Positions 1 through 6,274 of a stretch of DNA of 8,541 bases are shown one piece after another. The notes beneath the pieces are model-generated. The model saw only the letters and a program-made list of their open reading frames with translations. It searched no databases and was not told the origin of the DNA. Source of the DNA: Burkholderiaceae bacterium. Lineage in GTDB: Bacteria > Pseudomonadota > Gammaproteobacteria > Burkholderiales > Burkholderiaceae_C. The DNA lies in NCBI GenBank assembly GCA_029864165.1, contig JAOTTZ010000052.1, positions 1-8,541 on the forward strand, read 5' to 3'. Numbering within the stretch: position 1 is the stretch's first letter; each line of letters starts with the position of its first letter. The translations under genes and the position numbers were made by a program.

Positions 1-691
1 GTGCCAGGTCACTGTCGGCTTCGCGGATGTAGTCGAGCACCGCGGTTTCGATACTCGAACCCATGGTGTTGATCATCGATGCAGCAGTCTTGGGGCCACC
101 GAGCGAGGCTTTGCGCATGCGATCGCCGCTAGCGGCCAATACGTTGGACATGACGTCGTTCAAGTCTTTCAAAGCCGTAGGCTGAATACCGTCCAGCGTA
201 GCGACACGTATCAGCACTTCGTTGCGCTGGCGGTCCGTGAACGTTTTCAGAACTTCCGAGGCGTGATCGAAGTCCAGATGCACCAGAATGCTGGCCACAA
301 TTTGCGGATGCTCGTTGCGCAGGAGCTCACCCACAGAGCCCGGGTCCATCCACTTCAGGCTTTCGATGCCGCTGACATCGCTGCCCTGCAGGATGCGTTC
401 GATCAACAGGTTCGCCTTGTCATCGCCGAGTGCTTTGCGTAACACCGATTTCACATACTCGTCGGTGTCGGCAACCAAACTGCTCATCGATCCGGATTCG
501 GTCTGAAACTGCTCCATCACGCGGTCCACGCGTTCGCGCGGAACGGACTTCATGCGGGCCATGGCTTCGCCGACCTTTTGAACCTCTTTAGGGCTCAGAT
601 GCTTGAAGACTGCCGATGCCTCCGCTTCGCCGAGAGACATCAGCAAGATGGCGGCGTTCTCCGCTCCCGAATCGTCTTGTGGCGTACTCAC
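1..691 (-). CDS. fliG: Flagellar motor switch protein FliG (partial, 3' end outside window)
   Basis: FliG joins the cytoplasmic face of the FliF MS ring to the FliM/FliN switch complex and takes part in torque generation against the stator. The 230 residues present cover the N-terminal FliF-binding domain (about 1-100) and the middle domain, which carries the conserved EHPQ motif at residues 127-130. The segment INTMGSSIETAVLDYIREAD, near the window edge, is also typical of FliG. The C-terminal torque domain (roughly another 100 residues) is outside the window. I chose the GTG at 689-691: a GAGGA ribosome-binding site lies 8 bases upstream and overlaps the fliF stop, while the ATG just before it hits a stop after three codons. 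Only 11 bases separate it from fliF, so the two are probably cotranscribed and translationally coupled. The reading frame is open throughout the visible part. Confidence 0.95.
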   Translation of the reverse strand, partial: MSTPQDDSGAENAAILLMSLGEAEASAVFKHLSPKEVQKVGEAMARMKSVPRERVDRVMEQFQTESGSMSSLVADTDEYVKSVLRKALGDDKANLLIERILQGSDVSGIESLKWMDPGSVGELLRNEHPQIVASILVHLDFDHASEVLKTFTDRQRNEVLIRVATLDGIQPTALKDLNDVMSNVLAASGDRMRKASLGGPKTAASMINTMGSSIETAVLDYIREADSDLA

Positions 692-702
692 AGCGGCATT
701 CC

Positions 703-2412
703 TCAGGCGGGCTCGCCGCTTACCCAGTTGCTGACGATATTGGCCACCGCTGCCGGGTTGTCATTGGTCAACTGGCGAGCCTGCGCCAGCTGCCTGCTCC
801 ACTTCGCAGACTCGCTGGCAGGCGGTTCGCTGGTATCGGCTAGATCTACTTCCTCGTCCACTACCAAGTCGAGCTTGTCGCCAGGCGCTGGTGTTGCCTG
901 CACCGCCCGCAGCGCTGGACGCACCAGTCCAAAGAACAGCAGCAAGGCCACAAGGGCTAGCGCACTGGGTACTGCGGCGGCGCGCACGAGGTCGATCAGT
1001 TCAGGTTCTTTCCACCAAACGGTCTCGACGGTGACGACCGGCTCGACCTTGAATGGCGCGTTGATCACCGTGACCGAGTCGCCGCGTTCCTTGTTGAAAC
1101 CCACGCTTTCGCGCACCAGCGTGGTCAGTTTCTCGACCTCTTCTGGGGTCAACGCGACGGTCGAGGTTTTTCCCCTGGCGTCGGTGACACTGCCGTTGTT
1201 CACGACCACGGCGGCGCTCAGACGCTTAACGCTACCGGTGGCGTTGCGTGTCACGCGAACCGTCTTGTCGATCTCGAAGTTGACAACGCTATCGCGCCTG
1301 CTGCTACCGGAGCCTCCAGCGACTTGGGCTGTTTGCAATGGTGCCGTTGCGCCCGTCAGTGGTGCCGTCGCGGGCGACGGTGGCTGGTTCGACGTTGCGC
1401 CGGGTACACCCGTCGCGGGTGCAACGCTCTCGCCAGACTGTTCGGCGCTTTGTTGGCTGCGCACGGCTTGCTCGGCCAAATTGCCCTGGTTCGGTTTGAA
1501 CAGCTCAGAAGTGGATTCGGTCCGCGTGAAGTCGATGTCAGCCGTCACCGTGGCACGCAAATTGTCTCGCCCGACTACTGGCTCCAGCAGTTCGAAGATA
1601 CGCTTGCTATACCCTTGTTCTACCTGGGCCACGTACTGAAGCTGCTGGGCGTCAAGTCCATTGGTGGACGCGTCGTCGCTCGGACCCGACAGCAATGAGC
1701 CGCTTTGGTCGAGTACGCTCACCGCCTTGGGGCTCAGCTCGGCCACGCTTGCGGCCACCAGATGAACGATGCCCGCCACCTGCGCGCGATCCAGCGTGCG
1801 GCCGGGGTAGAGCGTCAGCAGCACCGACGCCGAGGGTTTTTGTTGTTCACGAAAAAATCCGTTTTGGTTGGCCAGTGCCAGATGCACACGAGCGCCCTGC
1901 ACCGCGGCGAGGGCGGTGATCGAGCGGATCAACTCGCCTTCGAGACCGCGTTGAAAGTTCAGCCGCTCCTGAAATTGAGTTTGGCCAAAGCGAGCGGATT
2001 CCATCAACTCGAATCCCACCACCGAGCCCTTAGGCAGGCCCGCGGACGCGAGCTTGAGGCGTACGTCGTGTACTTGCGACGCCGGCACCAGGATCGCTGC
2101 GCCGCCATCGGCGTGTCGATAAGGCACGTTCATCTGCGACAACTGCGCCAGTATGGCGCCGCCGTCCTTGTCGGAAAGGTTGGCGTACAGCACTTTGTAG
2201 TCGCCGTGGCTGCCCCACATCGACATCGCCAGCACGATGCCCAGCAGCGCCAATGTGCCAAAACCCAGCGCAAGCTTAGATGTGGTCGGCATGGCCTGCA
2301 ACCGTCCACCGAGGTCGGTGGGAACGGGGATCGCGATGGGTGTGTTGGAGCGTACGACTGCTTTGTCCATGGAGATAGAAAGACTGGGATCGGCCGCTGA
2401 TGCTGCCGACAC
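703..2412 (-). CDS. fliF: Flagellar MS-ring protein FliF
   Basis: FliF forms the MS ring in the inner membrane, the base on which the export gate, rod and C-ring assemble. The 569-residue product has the usual family length and architecture. A cytoplasmic N-terminus is followed by a first membrane helix (about 46-66), then the periplasmic YscJ/FliF ring-building region, beginning DYKVLYANLSDKDGG. A low-complexity Pro/Ala/Gly/Ser linker lies at about 320-375, followed by the FliF C-terminal region. A second membrane helix sits at about 481-497, and the cytoplasmic tail (about 500-569) contains an acidic stretch and the FliG-binding end. The start is uncertain. The frame opens with GTG at 2412 without a clear Shine-Dalgarno sequence, and an in-frame ATG at 2370 (residue 15) also lacks one. 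It is divergent from fliE and immediately precedes fliG. Confidence 0.96.
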   Translation of the reverse strand: MSAASAADPSLSISMDKAVVRSNTPIAIPVPTDLGGRLQAMPTTSKLALGFGTLALLGIVLAMSMWGSHGDYKVLYANLSDKDGGAILAQLSQMNVPYRHADGGAAILVPASQVHDVRLKLASAGLPKGSVVGFELMESARFGQTQFQERLNFQRGLEGELIRSITALAAVQGARVHLALANQNGFFREQQKPSASVLLTLYPGRTLDRAQVAGIVHLVAASVAELSPKAVSVLDQSGSLLSGPSDDASTNGLDAQQLQYVAQVEQGYSKRIFELLEPVVGRDNLRATVTADIDFTRTESTSELFKPNQGNLAEQAVRSQQSAEQSGESVAPATGVPGATSNQPPSPATAPLTGATAPLQTAQVAGGSGSSRRDSVVNFEIDKTVRVTRNATGSVKRLSAAVVVNNGSVTDARGKTSTVALTPEEVEKLTTLVRESVGFNKERGDSVTVINAPFKVEPVVTVETVWWKEPELIDLVRAAAVPSALALVALLLFFGLVRPALRAVQATPAPGDKLDLVVDEEVDLADTSEPPASESAKWSRQLAQARQLTNDNPAAVANIVSNWVSGEPA

Positions 2413-2613
2413 AAGAGTGCCCGTTCAGTTGCGAATGACGCTGATTATTGAAAGACTCGGTGGTGATGTATGCGCGGAACAGGCCGCCAAAGCGCTGTCA
2501 GTTCGCACCAGTGTCCGCCTGGGTGCTCGACTACGATGGCCATACCTTGTTCCAGCGGGGGTGCCTGTCGCGTGCACAGGGCCCGTGCCGCAAGTCAGAT
2601 CAGGAGCCTAGCC
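2413..2613. promoter_or_regulatory. Divergent fliF/fliE intergenic region
   Basis: This 201-base gap separates divergently transcribed fliF and fliE, so it should hold promoters for both. I see no convincing sigma-54 element (GG-N10-GC), no sigma-28 element and no clear FlhDC box. The best sigma-70-like candidate for fliE is TTGAAA at 2449-2454 with TATGCG 15 bases downstream, which is weak in both -10 quality and spacing. The only firm site is the fliE ribosome-binding site AGGAG at 2602-2606. The regulatory role is inferred from gene layout, not from a recognised motif. Confidence 0.45.
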
Positions 2614-2937
2614 ATGAACGTTACCCTCAAGCCATTTGACTTTGCTCAAGCGGTGGCCCGTGCCGGCCTGAGCATAGACGGGCACCCGCTGGCCACCGGC
2701 AAGGGCGAAGCGGCTGGCGGTTTTGCGCAAGCGCTGACACAAGCGCTGGACGGTGTCAGTCGGGCGCAGAATGAAGCGGCAAGCTTGCAGCGCGAGGTGC
2801 AGATGGACAACCCCACCGTGAGCTTGGAAGAAACCATGGTCGCCATGCAAAAAGCCCAAATCGGCTTTCAGGCGACGCTGCATGTGCGCAACAAGTTGGT
2901 TCAAGCGTACAGCGAGATCATGAACATGCAAGTATGA
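2614..2937 (+). CDS. fliE: Flagellar hook-basal body protein FliE
   Basis: FliE is the small adapter between the MS ring and the proximal rod and is among the first substrates of the flagellar export apparatus. The 107-residue product has the typical FliE length. Its conserved C-terminal half contains the family signature: NPTVSLEETMVAMQKAQIGF followed by a LHVRNKLVQAYSEIMNMQV-type end. The N-terminal half is Ala/Gly/Gln-rich, as usual. The ATG at 2614 is preceded by AGGAG with a 7-base spacer. The frame is open further upstream, to 2470, but that extension is not FliE-like and lacks a comparable ribosome-binding site. The gene stands alone on the plus strand, divergent from fliF-fliG, as in Escherichia and Salmonella. 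Confidence 0.95.
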   Translation: MNVTLKPFDFAQAVARAGLSIDGHPLATGKGEAAGGFAQALTQALDGVSRAQNEAASLQREVQMDNPTVSLEETMVAMQKAQIGFQATLHVRNKLVQAYSEIMNMQV

Positions 2938-3092
2938 GCGCTGTGATCTGGCAAAGCGCGCGCCTTCGCTCAAGTGGGGGCGGCACGAATACGGCCCAAA
3001 GCAAAGTCGGCGAGTGGCCGGTGATCAAAGATCCTGCCAACGACAGTTGAGTCTGTGCGTGGGTGCGCGGGTGTGATCTTCCGTGCCGAGCT

Positions 3093-3897
3093 CTAGTTCG
3101 TCGGCGTTACGAACATAGGCTGTGGGCAGCCGGCAAAACAAAAGTTGCCGGTAAAAGATGAATACACAAACGGTGTCTGCTGCTTGCCAAAACCCTTGCT
3201 CGTGTCGCTTTGCACGCCGCGAGTGACTCGCTTGATCAATTCCTCGACGCTGATGCCTGGCGATTCAAGGTGCGCCAGAAAGTGTTTGGTCAGCGGCCCA
3301 TTGCGGCCGATACCGTCAAACGCCGCATCGCCAGACGCGGTGGCGTACAGCACCAGCGTGCCCACTGGAGCATGATTGATGCGCTGCAAGCCATAGGTCG
3401 CGTTAGCGTCGACACGCAAAGACTTGAGCACTACCGCTCGGCTTGCCGTGTTGACGCCGCTCATTGCGGGCGTACTCGGCAGCGGTGCATCAGCAAACGG
3501 GTCGGTTCGGCAAGCGTCGAGCACGACCATCTGAAAAGCAGCTGGCCTACCGTTGAGTTTGTCGAACAACTCATTCAAGCGGTAGAACTGTTGCGTGAAA
3601 TCTTGATGGAGGGACGCCACTTGTGTCTCGGTGGGAACCAGGTAGTTCTCGTTGCCAACCTGTACGGCGTGGCCAGAGTAGTAAAAAACACTCGTTGTAT
3701 CGGGGCCGAGCTGGTCGACGAACTCTTGCACTCGCGCAGCAAAGTCGTCGCGATTGCGTAGGTTGGTGTAGCACAGCGTTGTGAAGCCCACACGCTTGAG
3801 CGCAGCGCAGGTGTCGACGGCGTCGTGCAGGCGACTTGTGATGAATCACAGTATGGGTAGCGACGAGGCTGCAGCGCTTGCGGGCAGCGGCATCCAC
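3093..3897 (-). pseudogene. Caspase-like (peptidase C14) protein, frameshifted near its N-terminus
   Basis: Bacterial caspase-family proteins (orthocaspases) are cysteine peptidases with a His/Cys dyad; here the substrate and role are unknown. The main frame is open from about 3845 and its first usual start codon is GTG 3791. It contains the catalytic His in YYSGHA (codon 3669-3671), the catalytic Cys in VVLDACR (codon 3510-3512), and p10-like motifs (LVLYATASGDAAFDG, NGPLTKHFL, KQQTPFVYSSFTGNF). A start at 3791 would omit beta-strand 1 and helix 1. Upstream in the same frame LHDAVDTCAALKRVGF fits helix 1, but there is a TGA at 3846-3848. The neighbouring frame, from GTG 3897 (GAGG upstream), encodes RKRCSLVATHTVIHHKS. 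Joined near 3830-3846 by a one-base shift, it aligns at the right spacing with the usual first strand (ALVIGN-type). The join gives about 267 residues. The cause could be a real mutation, recoding or a sequence error. No signal peptide or extra domain is visible. Confidence 0.75.
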
Positions 3898-3920
3898 TTA
3901 GCTTTCCCTCGATCGGGCAC

Positions 3921-3953
3921 AAGAATAAAGCGGGCGCCGCAACAGCGGCGCCC
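3921..3953 (-). terminator. Rho-independent terminator of the sugar cluster
   Basis: Read on the minus strand, GGGCGCCGC-TGTT-GCGGCGCCC forms a perfect 9-bp GC-rich stem with a 4-base loop, followed by GCTTTATTCTT as a moderate U-tract. It begins 33 bases after the stop codon of the secreted-protein gene at 3986, so it closes the GH1-ATPase-porin-secreted protein unit. A smaller CCCC-TCA-GGGG hairpin lies between that stop codon and the terminator. Confidence 0.85.
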
Positions 3954-3985
3954 AGCAGGTGTTTTTGGCCAACCCCTGAGGGGCT

Positions 3986-4633
3986 TTAGCGCAGAAATTC
4001 GATGGTGCCGACCTGAAAGCTGACCCTGCGTGGGGTCACTGGCGCTGGCGCGTCGACAACTTCGAAAGAAGCCAGCTGCGGCAATGTGGCAGCAACGCTG
4101 CGGCCATTGCCACCACAGTAACTTGCGGGGCGGAATCCGGAGAGCGGAATCGTGTACTCACTGAGCGTTTCTGTGACCGTCTGGTTAAAGAGCGGGTAGC
4201 AGCCGGCGTTTTGCACCGCTTCATCGGGGCCGACGAGGCGCAGACGTATCGTCTTGGCGGCGTCCGACGCCAAACGCACGCGAACGCTGGTGTATTCAGA
4301 CATGTCACGCGTACCGGGCTCGCCGGGCGTGGGCGAGTTGTCAACCAGAATGCCGATACCACCCCACTTGCTGCGTTTGGCGGGCGTGAATTCGCCACTG
4401 ATGGTGAGGACGCCACCAACGGCGCTAGACGGGTCTTGCGCGTACTCGGTGTTGCCACGTTCCGCGTAGGCGACCGGATAGGTCAGCCCGCCCTGAGCAG
4501 TGGTGTCGCCATTGGGGTCGGAAAACTCTGCATAAACCATGGTGTCGGGCATCTCCTGCGCCAACCCGGCGGTCGATGCCAGCGCAAGCAACAACGCCGT
4601 CATGGTGAAAGGGATTCGTTGGCGGTTCATCAT
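3986..4633 (-). CDS. Secreted protein of unknown family, possible accessory carbohydrate-binding protein
   Basis: I do not recognise the family with certainty. The 215-residue product begins with a clear Sec signal peptide: basic MMNRQR, a hydrophobic core at residues 11-24, and a likely cut after residue 25 (AGLA|QE). There is no lipobox Cys. The mature part of about 190 residues looks all-beta, with alternating strands such as YTSVRVRLAS and KTIRLRLVG and an ending VSFQVGTIEFLR. This pattern recalls galactose-binding-like or CBM11/CIA30-type sandwich domains, but that is inference. Two Cys in the mature region (GCYPLF and YCGGNG) could form a disulfide. The start is the ATG at 4631-4633 with AAGGAG 8 bases upstream; an upstream in-frame start at 4723 is rejected because the signal peptide would be displaced. 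It is the last gene of the sugar-uptake cluster, so binding of the imported glycan in the periplasm or outside the cell is a reasonable guess. Confidence 0.85.
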   Translation of the reverse strand: MMNRQRIPFTMTALLLALASTAGLAQEMPDTMVYAEFSDPNGDTTAQGGLTYPVAYAERGNTEYAQDPSSAVGGVLTISGEFTPAKRSKWGGIGILVDNSPTPGEPGTRDMSEYTSVRVRLASDAAKTIRLRLVGPDEAVQNAGCYPLFNQTVTETLSEYTIPLSGFRPASYCGGNGRSVAATLPQLASFEVVDAPAPVTPRRVSFQVGTIEFLR

Positions 4634-4679
4634 CTTATGGTCTCCTTGATCGCTGATTGCAGCGGTGAGGTTGGGGGTG

Positions 4680-4731
4680 AATAAAAACTCTAAGCGCTGC
4701 CCAGCACTGGCACCGGGCAACACAGCGCGCT
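4680..4731 (-). terminator. Possible weak terminator or attenuator after the porin gene
   Basis: On the minus strand AGCGC and TGCCC pair with GGGCA and GCGCT around a 12-base loop. The stem is interrupted by a 7-base bulge on one arm and is followed 5 bases later by TTTTTATT. The geometry is poorer than the terminator at 3921-3953. It may only reduce transcription into the secreted-protein gene, or act as an mRNA end-stabilising structure. Confidence 0.35.
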
Positions 4732-4741
4732 AGTTTAGCGC
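4727..4741. repeat. Perfect short inverted repeat between porin and secreted-protein genes
   Basis: GCGCTA-gtt-TAGCGC is a perfect 6-bp inverted repeat with a 3-base spacer. It lies 29 bases downstream of the porin stop codon and about 94 bases upstream of the secreted-protein start. It overlaps the edge of the adjacent imperfect hairpin, so the two could form competing structures. It could also be a protein-binding site. No family assignment is possible from one copy. Confidence 0.5.
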
Positions 4742-4770
4742 AAGCAATGCACAAACTCTATACAAAGCCG

Positions 4771-6129
4771 TTACCACCAGGTCTCGGCCTGTACACCGAT
4801 CGATGTGCCCGCCTTCTTGTCGCCGTAGACTTGCTTCGCGCGCGCCTCATTGACCCAACCTTCATTGAGCACCAGGCGCGCAGCTTCGTTCCAAATGGTG
4901 TGTGTTGCGAAGAGCCTAAGCGTCGGACGCGACCACGGATGTTTGCCAGCTGACATGGCTCCCGCCACAGTGAACTTGGTCATGCGTTGGGTCGCTGCCC
5001 CGTCTGGCTTGACCTGGTCGTGGCCAACTTCTACGAGTAGGCGGTAGGGGCCCGAGATATGAGTGTCCGTTCTACCGCCAATCGAAAACCAATCGCTATC
5101 CTGACCTTGCCTGGTTTTGAGACGGTACTGCGCCAGCAAATCGTAAGTAGTCGCTCGGCTCCACGAGCCACTGTGCTGAATCAAAAACCGCGTGTTTTCA
5201 GTGGGCTTGACCGTACCGATCTCATCGACAATGTCAAACTCATAGTCTTCGTCATACCTGAACCCCAGCAAGGTGTTGCCACCGAAGAAAGTTTTCTTCA
5301 ACGTCTGGTATATGCCCAGCGCTAAGCCGCTCGGAACTTTCTCGGGGGTCTCGGGAGGATCACATGGTGGATCACTGGGGAGTTTGACTTGACAGAAATT
5401 ATCGGAACTTCTGAGTTGTCCTGACAGCGAAAGATAGACTGAAAGCTCACCCGAACGGACGTTCTTGATGCCGGTCAAGCGCATTGGCAACCTATAACGA
5501 CTATCGTTGGCCTCGTCGCGGCCGTCGAGCAAGAAGGCTAGGCTCAGCTTACCCAAACGTGTCTTGATTTCGTCGACACCGAAGCCGTCGCCACCGTAGT
5601 CCTCAAGCAAGTGATCGGTGATGCCGAGCCGCAACCCGCCGTCCTGGGCAATACCCCGGCGTCCCGCCCATACCGTACCGCCACCCAAGCCTTGCATCTT
5701 CTTGCCGTAGACGTAGGCCTGTTGAAATCGGGCCACTAAGGAGTCGGAGTCGCGGTTTGGACTGTTTCGTAGCGGGTCAAATGGACGTTGGTGCGTGACG
5801 AACTCTGTCTCGCCCCAAGCGCGGTACACACCGGGTAGGACGTGTATGTGCCAATCGCTGCCTTCATACTCTGCAACCCTGGCGTCGAAATGGGGTTCGA
5901 TGACATAGTCACACTCGTTACCCAGTCGATACTTCGTGTCAGCGGCTGGCAACTTGAAGCAGACCTGCGCGCCGCCTCTCAAATTGATGCCTGTGCCTGC
6001 GCGCAGGTAACCAGAAAAATCGAACATCTTGTCGATCTTTGCGCCCGGTTTATCGGAATCCTCCTGCGCATGAACGGTTGTGAGCGTACTCGCCACGACC
6101 ATGGCAACGAATAAGGGCACTATCTTCAT
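4771..6129 (-). CDS. LamB-type maltoporin (sugar-specific outer-membrane porin)
   Basis: This is an 18-strand-barrel-type porin for facilitated diffusion of oligosaccharides across the outer membrane. The 452-residue precursor has a signal peptide (MKIVPLF and a hydrophobic core, likely cut at VHA|Q, residue 21). Mature LamB landmarks follow: FDFSGYLRAGTG at the N-terminus, a Cys57/Cys73 pair framing a KYRLGNEC motif (equivalent to the E. coli LamB disulfide loop), GGTVWAGRR at about 150-158, and the terminal AETWW with an aromatic last residue for barrel assembly. An extra Cys pair (246 and 256) sits in a Pro-rich loop. Length matches the family. The ATG at 6129 has AAGGA 7 bases upstream. 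It lies 145 bases downstream of the ABC ATPase gene. The specificity may be a beta-glucoside rather than maltose, given the GH1 gene in the same cluster; for that reason no lamB symbol is assigned. Confidence 0.93.
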   Translation of the reverse strand: MKIVPLFVAMVVASTLTTVHAQEDSDKPGAKIDKMFDFSGYLRAGTGINLRGGAQVCFKLPAADTKYRLGNECDYVIEPHFDARVAEYEGSDWHIHVLPGVYRAWGETEFVTHQRPFDPLRNSPNRDSDSLVARFQQAYVYGKKMQGLGGGTVWAGRRGIAQDGGLRLGITDHLLEDYGGDGFGVDEIKTRLGKLSLAFLLDGRDEANDSRYRLPMRLTGIKNVRSGELSVYLSLSGQLRSSDNFCQVKLPSDPPCDPPETPEKVPSGLALGIYQTLKKTFFGGNTLLGFRYDEDYEFDIVDEIGTVKPTENTRFLIQHSGSWSRATTYDLLAQYRLKTRQGQDSDWFSIGGRTDTHISGPYRLLVEVGHDQVKPDGAATQRMTKFTVAGAMSAGKHPWSRPTLRLFATHTIWNEAARLVLNEGWVNEARAKQVYGDKKAGTSIGVQAETWW

Positions 6130-6211
6130 GTAAACATCCTTGTCTTCTGGGTATGCAGTTGATCACCACAACCTGCGCCCAGTGTCATACACAAACCAGA
6201 CCGGCGCAACG

Positions 6212-6223
6212 GAAAGCGCATTC
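6212..6223. promoter_or_regulatory. Candidate LacI-family operator upstream of the porin gene
   Basis: GAAAGCGCATTC differs at one base from the perfect palindrome GAAAGCGCTTTC. This resembles operators of LacI-family sugar repressors, which have a central CG flanked by A/T-rich half-sites. It lies about 83 bases upstream of the porin start. A second AAAGCGC begins 12 bases after the first. No convincing -35/-10 pair is seen nearby, and no repressor gene is in the window. Confidence 0.35.
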
Positions 6224-6248
6224 TAAAGCGCCTTGTCACAGCCGCCGC

Positions 6249-6264
6249 GTGGGGTCAATCCCAC
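6249..6264. other. Small hairpin after the ABC ATPase gene
   Basis: GTGGG-GTCAAT-CCCAC forms a 5-bp stem with a 6-base loop, 10 bases downstream of the ATPase stop codon. No T-run follows on the minus strand, so it is not an intrinsic terminator. It could protect the upstream mRNA segment or modestly set the ATPase-to-porin expression ratio. It may also be chance. Confidence 0.25.
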
Positions 6265-6274
6265 ACCAGCCAGG

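Noticed and set aside
578..1639. A 353-codon open frame on the plus strand opposite fliF and fliG
   Set aside because: It lies antisense to well-supported fliF, its product is Ser/Thr/Leu-rich low-complexity sequence with no recognisable domain, and it arises from GC-rich codon structure on the other strand.
2523..2600. Possible sigma-54 promoters: TGGCCATACCTTGTT (plus) and CGGCACG...TGTGCA (minus)
   Set aside because: The distance between the GG and GC elements is wrong (not 10 bases) or the GC is absent.
2470..2613. N-terminal extension of fliE (155-residue version)
   Set aside because: The added residues are Cys/Arg-rich and unlike FliE, while ATG 2614 has a well-spaced AGGAG and gives the usual family length.
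2935..2972. TGAGCG ... CGCTCA inverted repeat after fliE as a terminator
   Set aside because: The 6-bp stem has a 26-base loop and no T-run, so it is not convincing. No good terminator was found in the 2938-3092 gap.
3846..3893. A nonsense-mutation model for the caspase-like gene (ATG 3893, frame interrupted only by TGA 3846-3848)
   Set aside because: The residues read in that frame do not align with the first strand at the expected spacing, whereas the neighbouring frame does. The frameshift model fits better.
4634..4723. Longer N-terminus for the secreted protein starting at 4723
   Set aside because: It would put 30 residues before an otherwise textbook signal peptide, and the ribosome-binding site sits directly upstream of ATG 4633.
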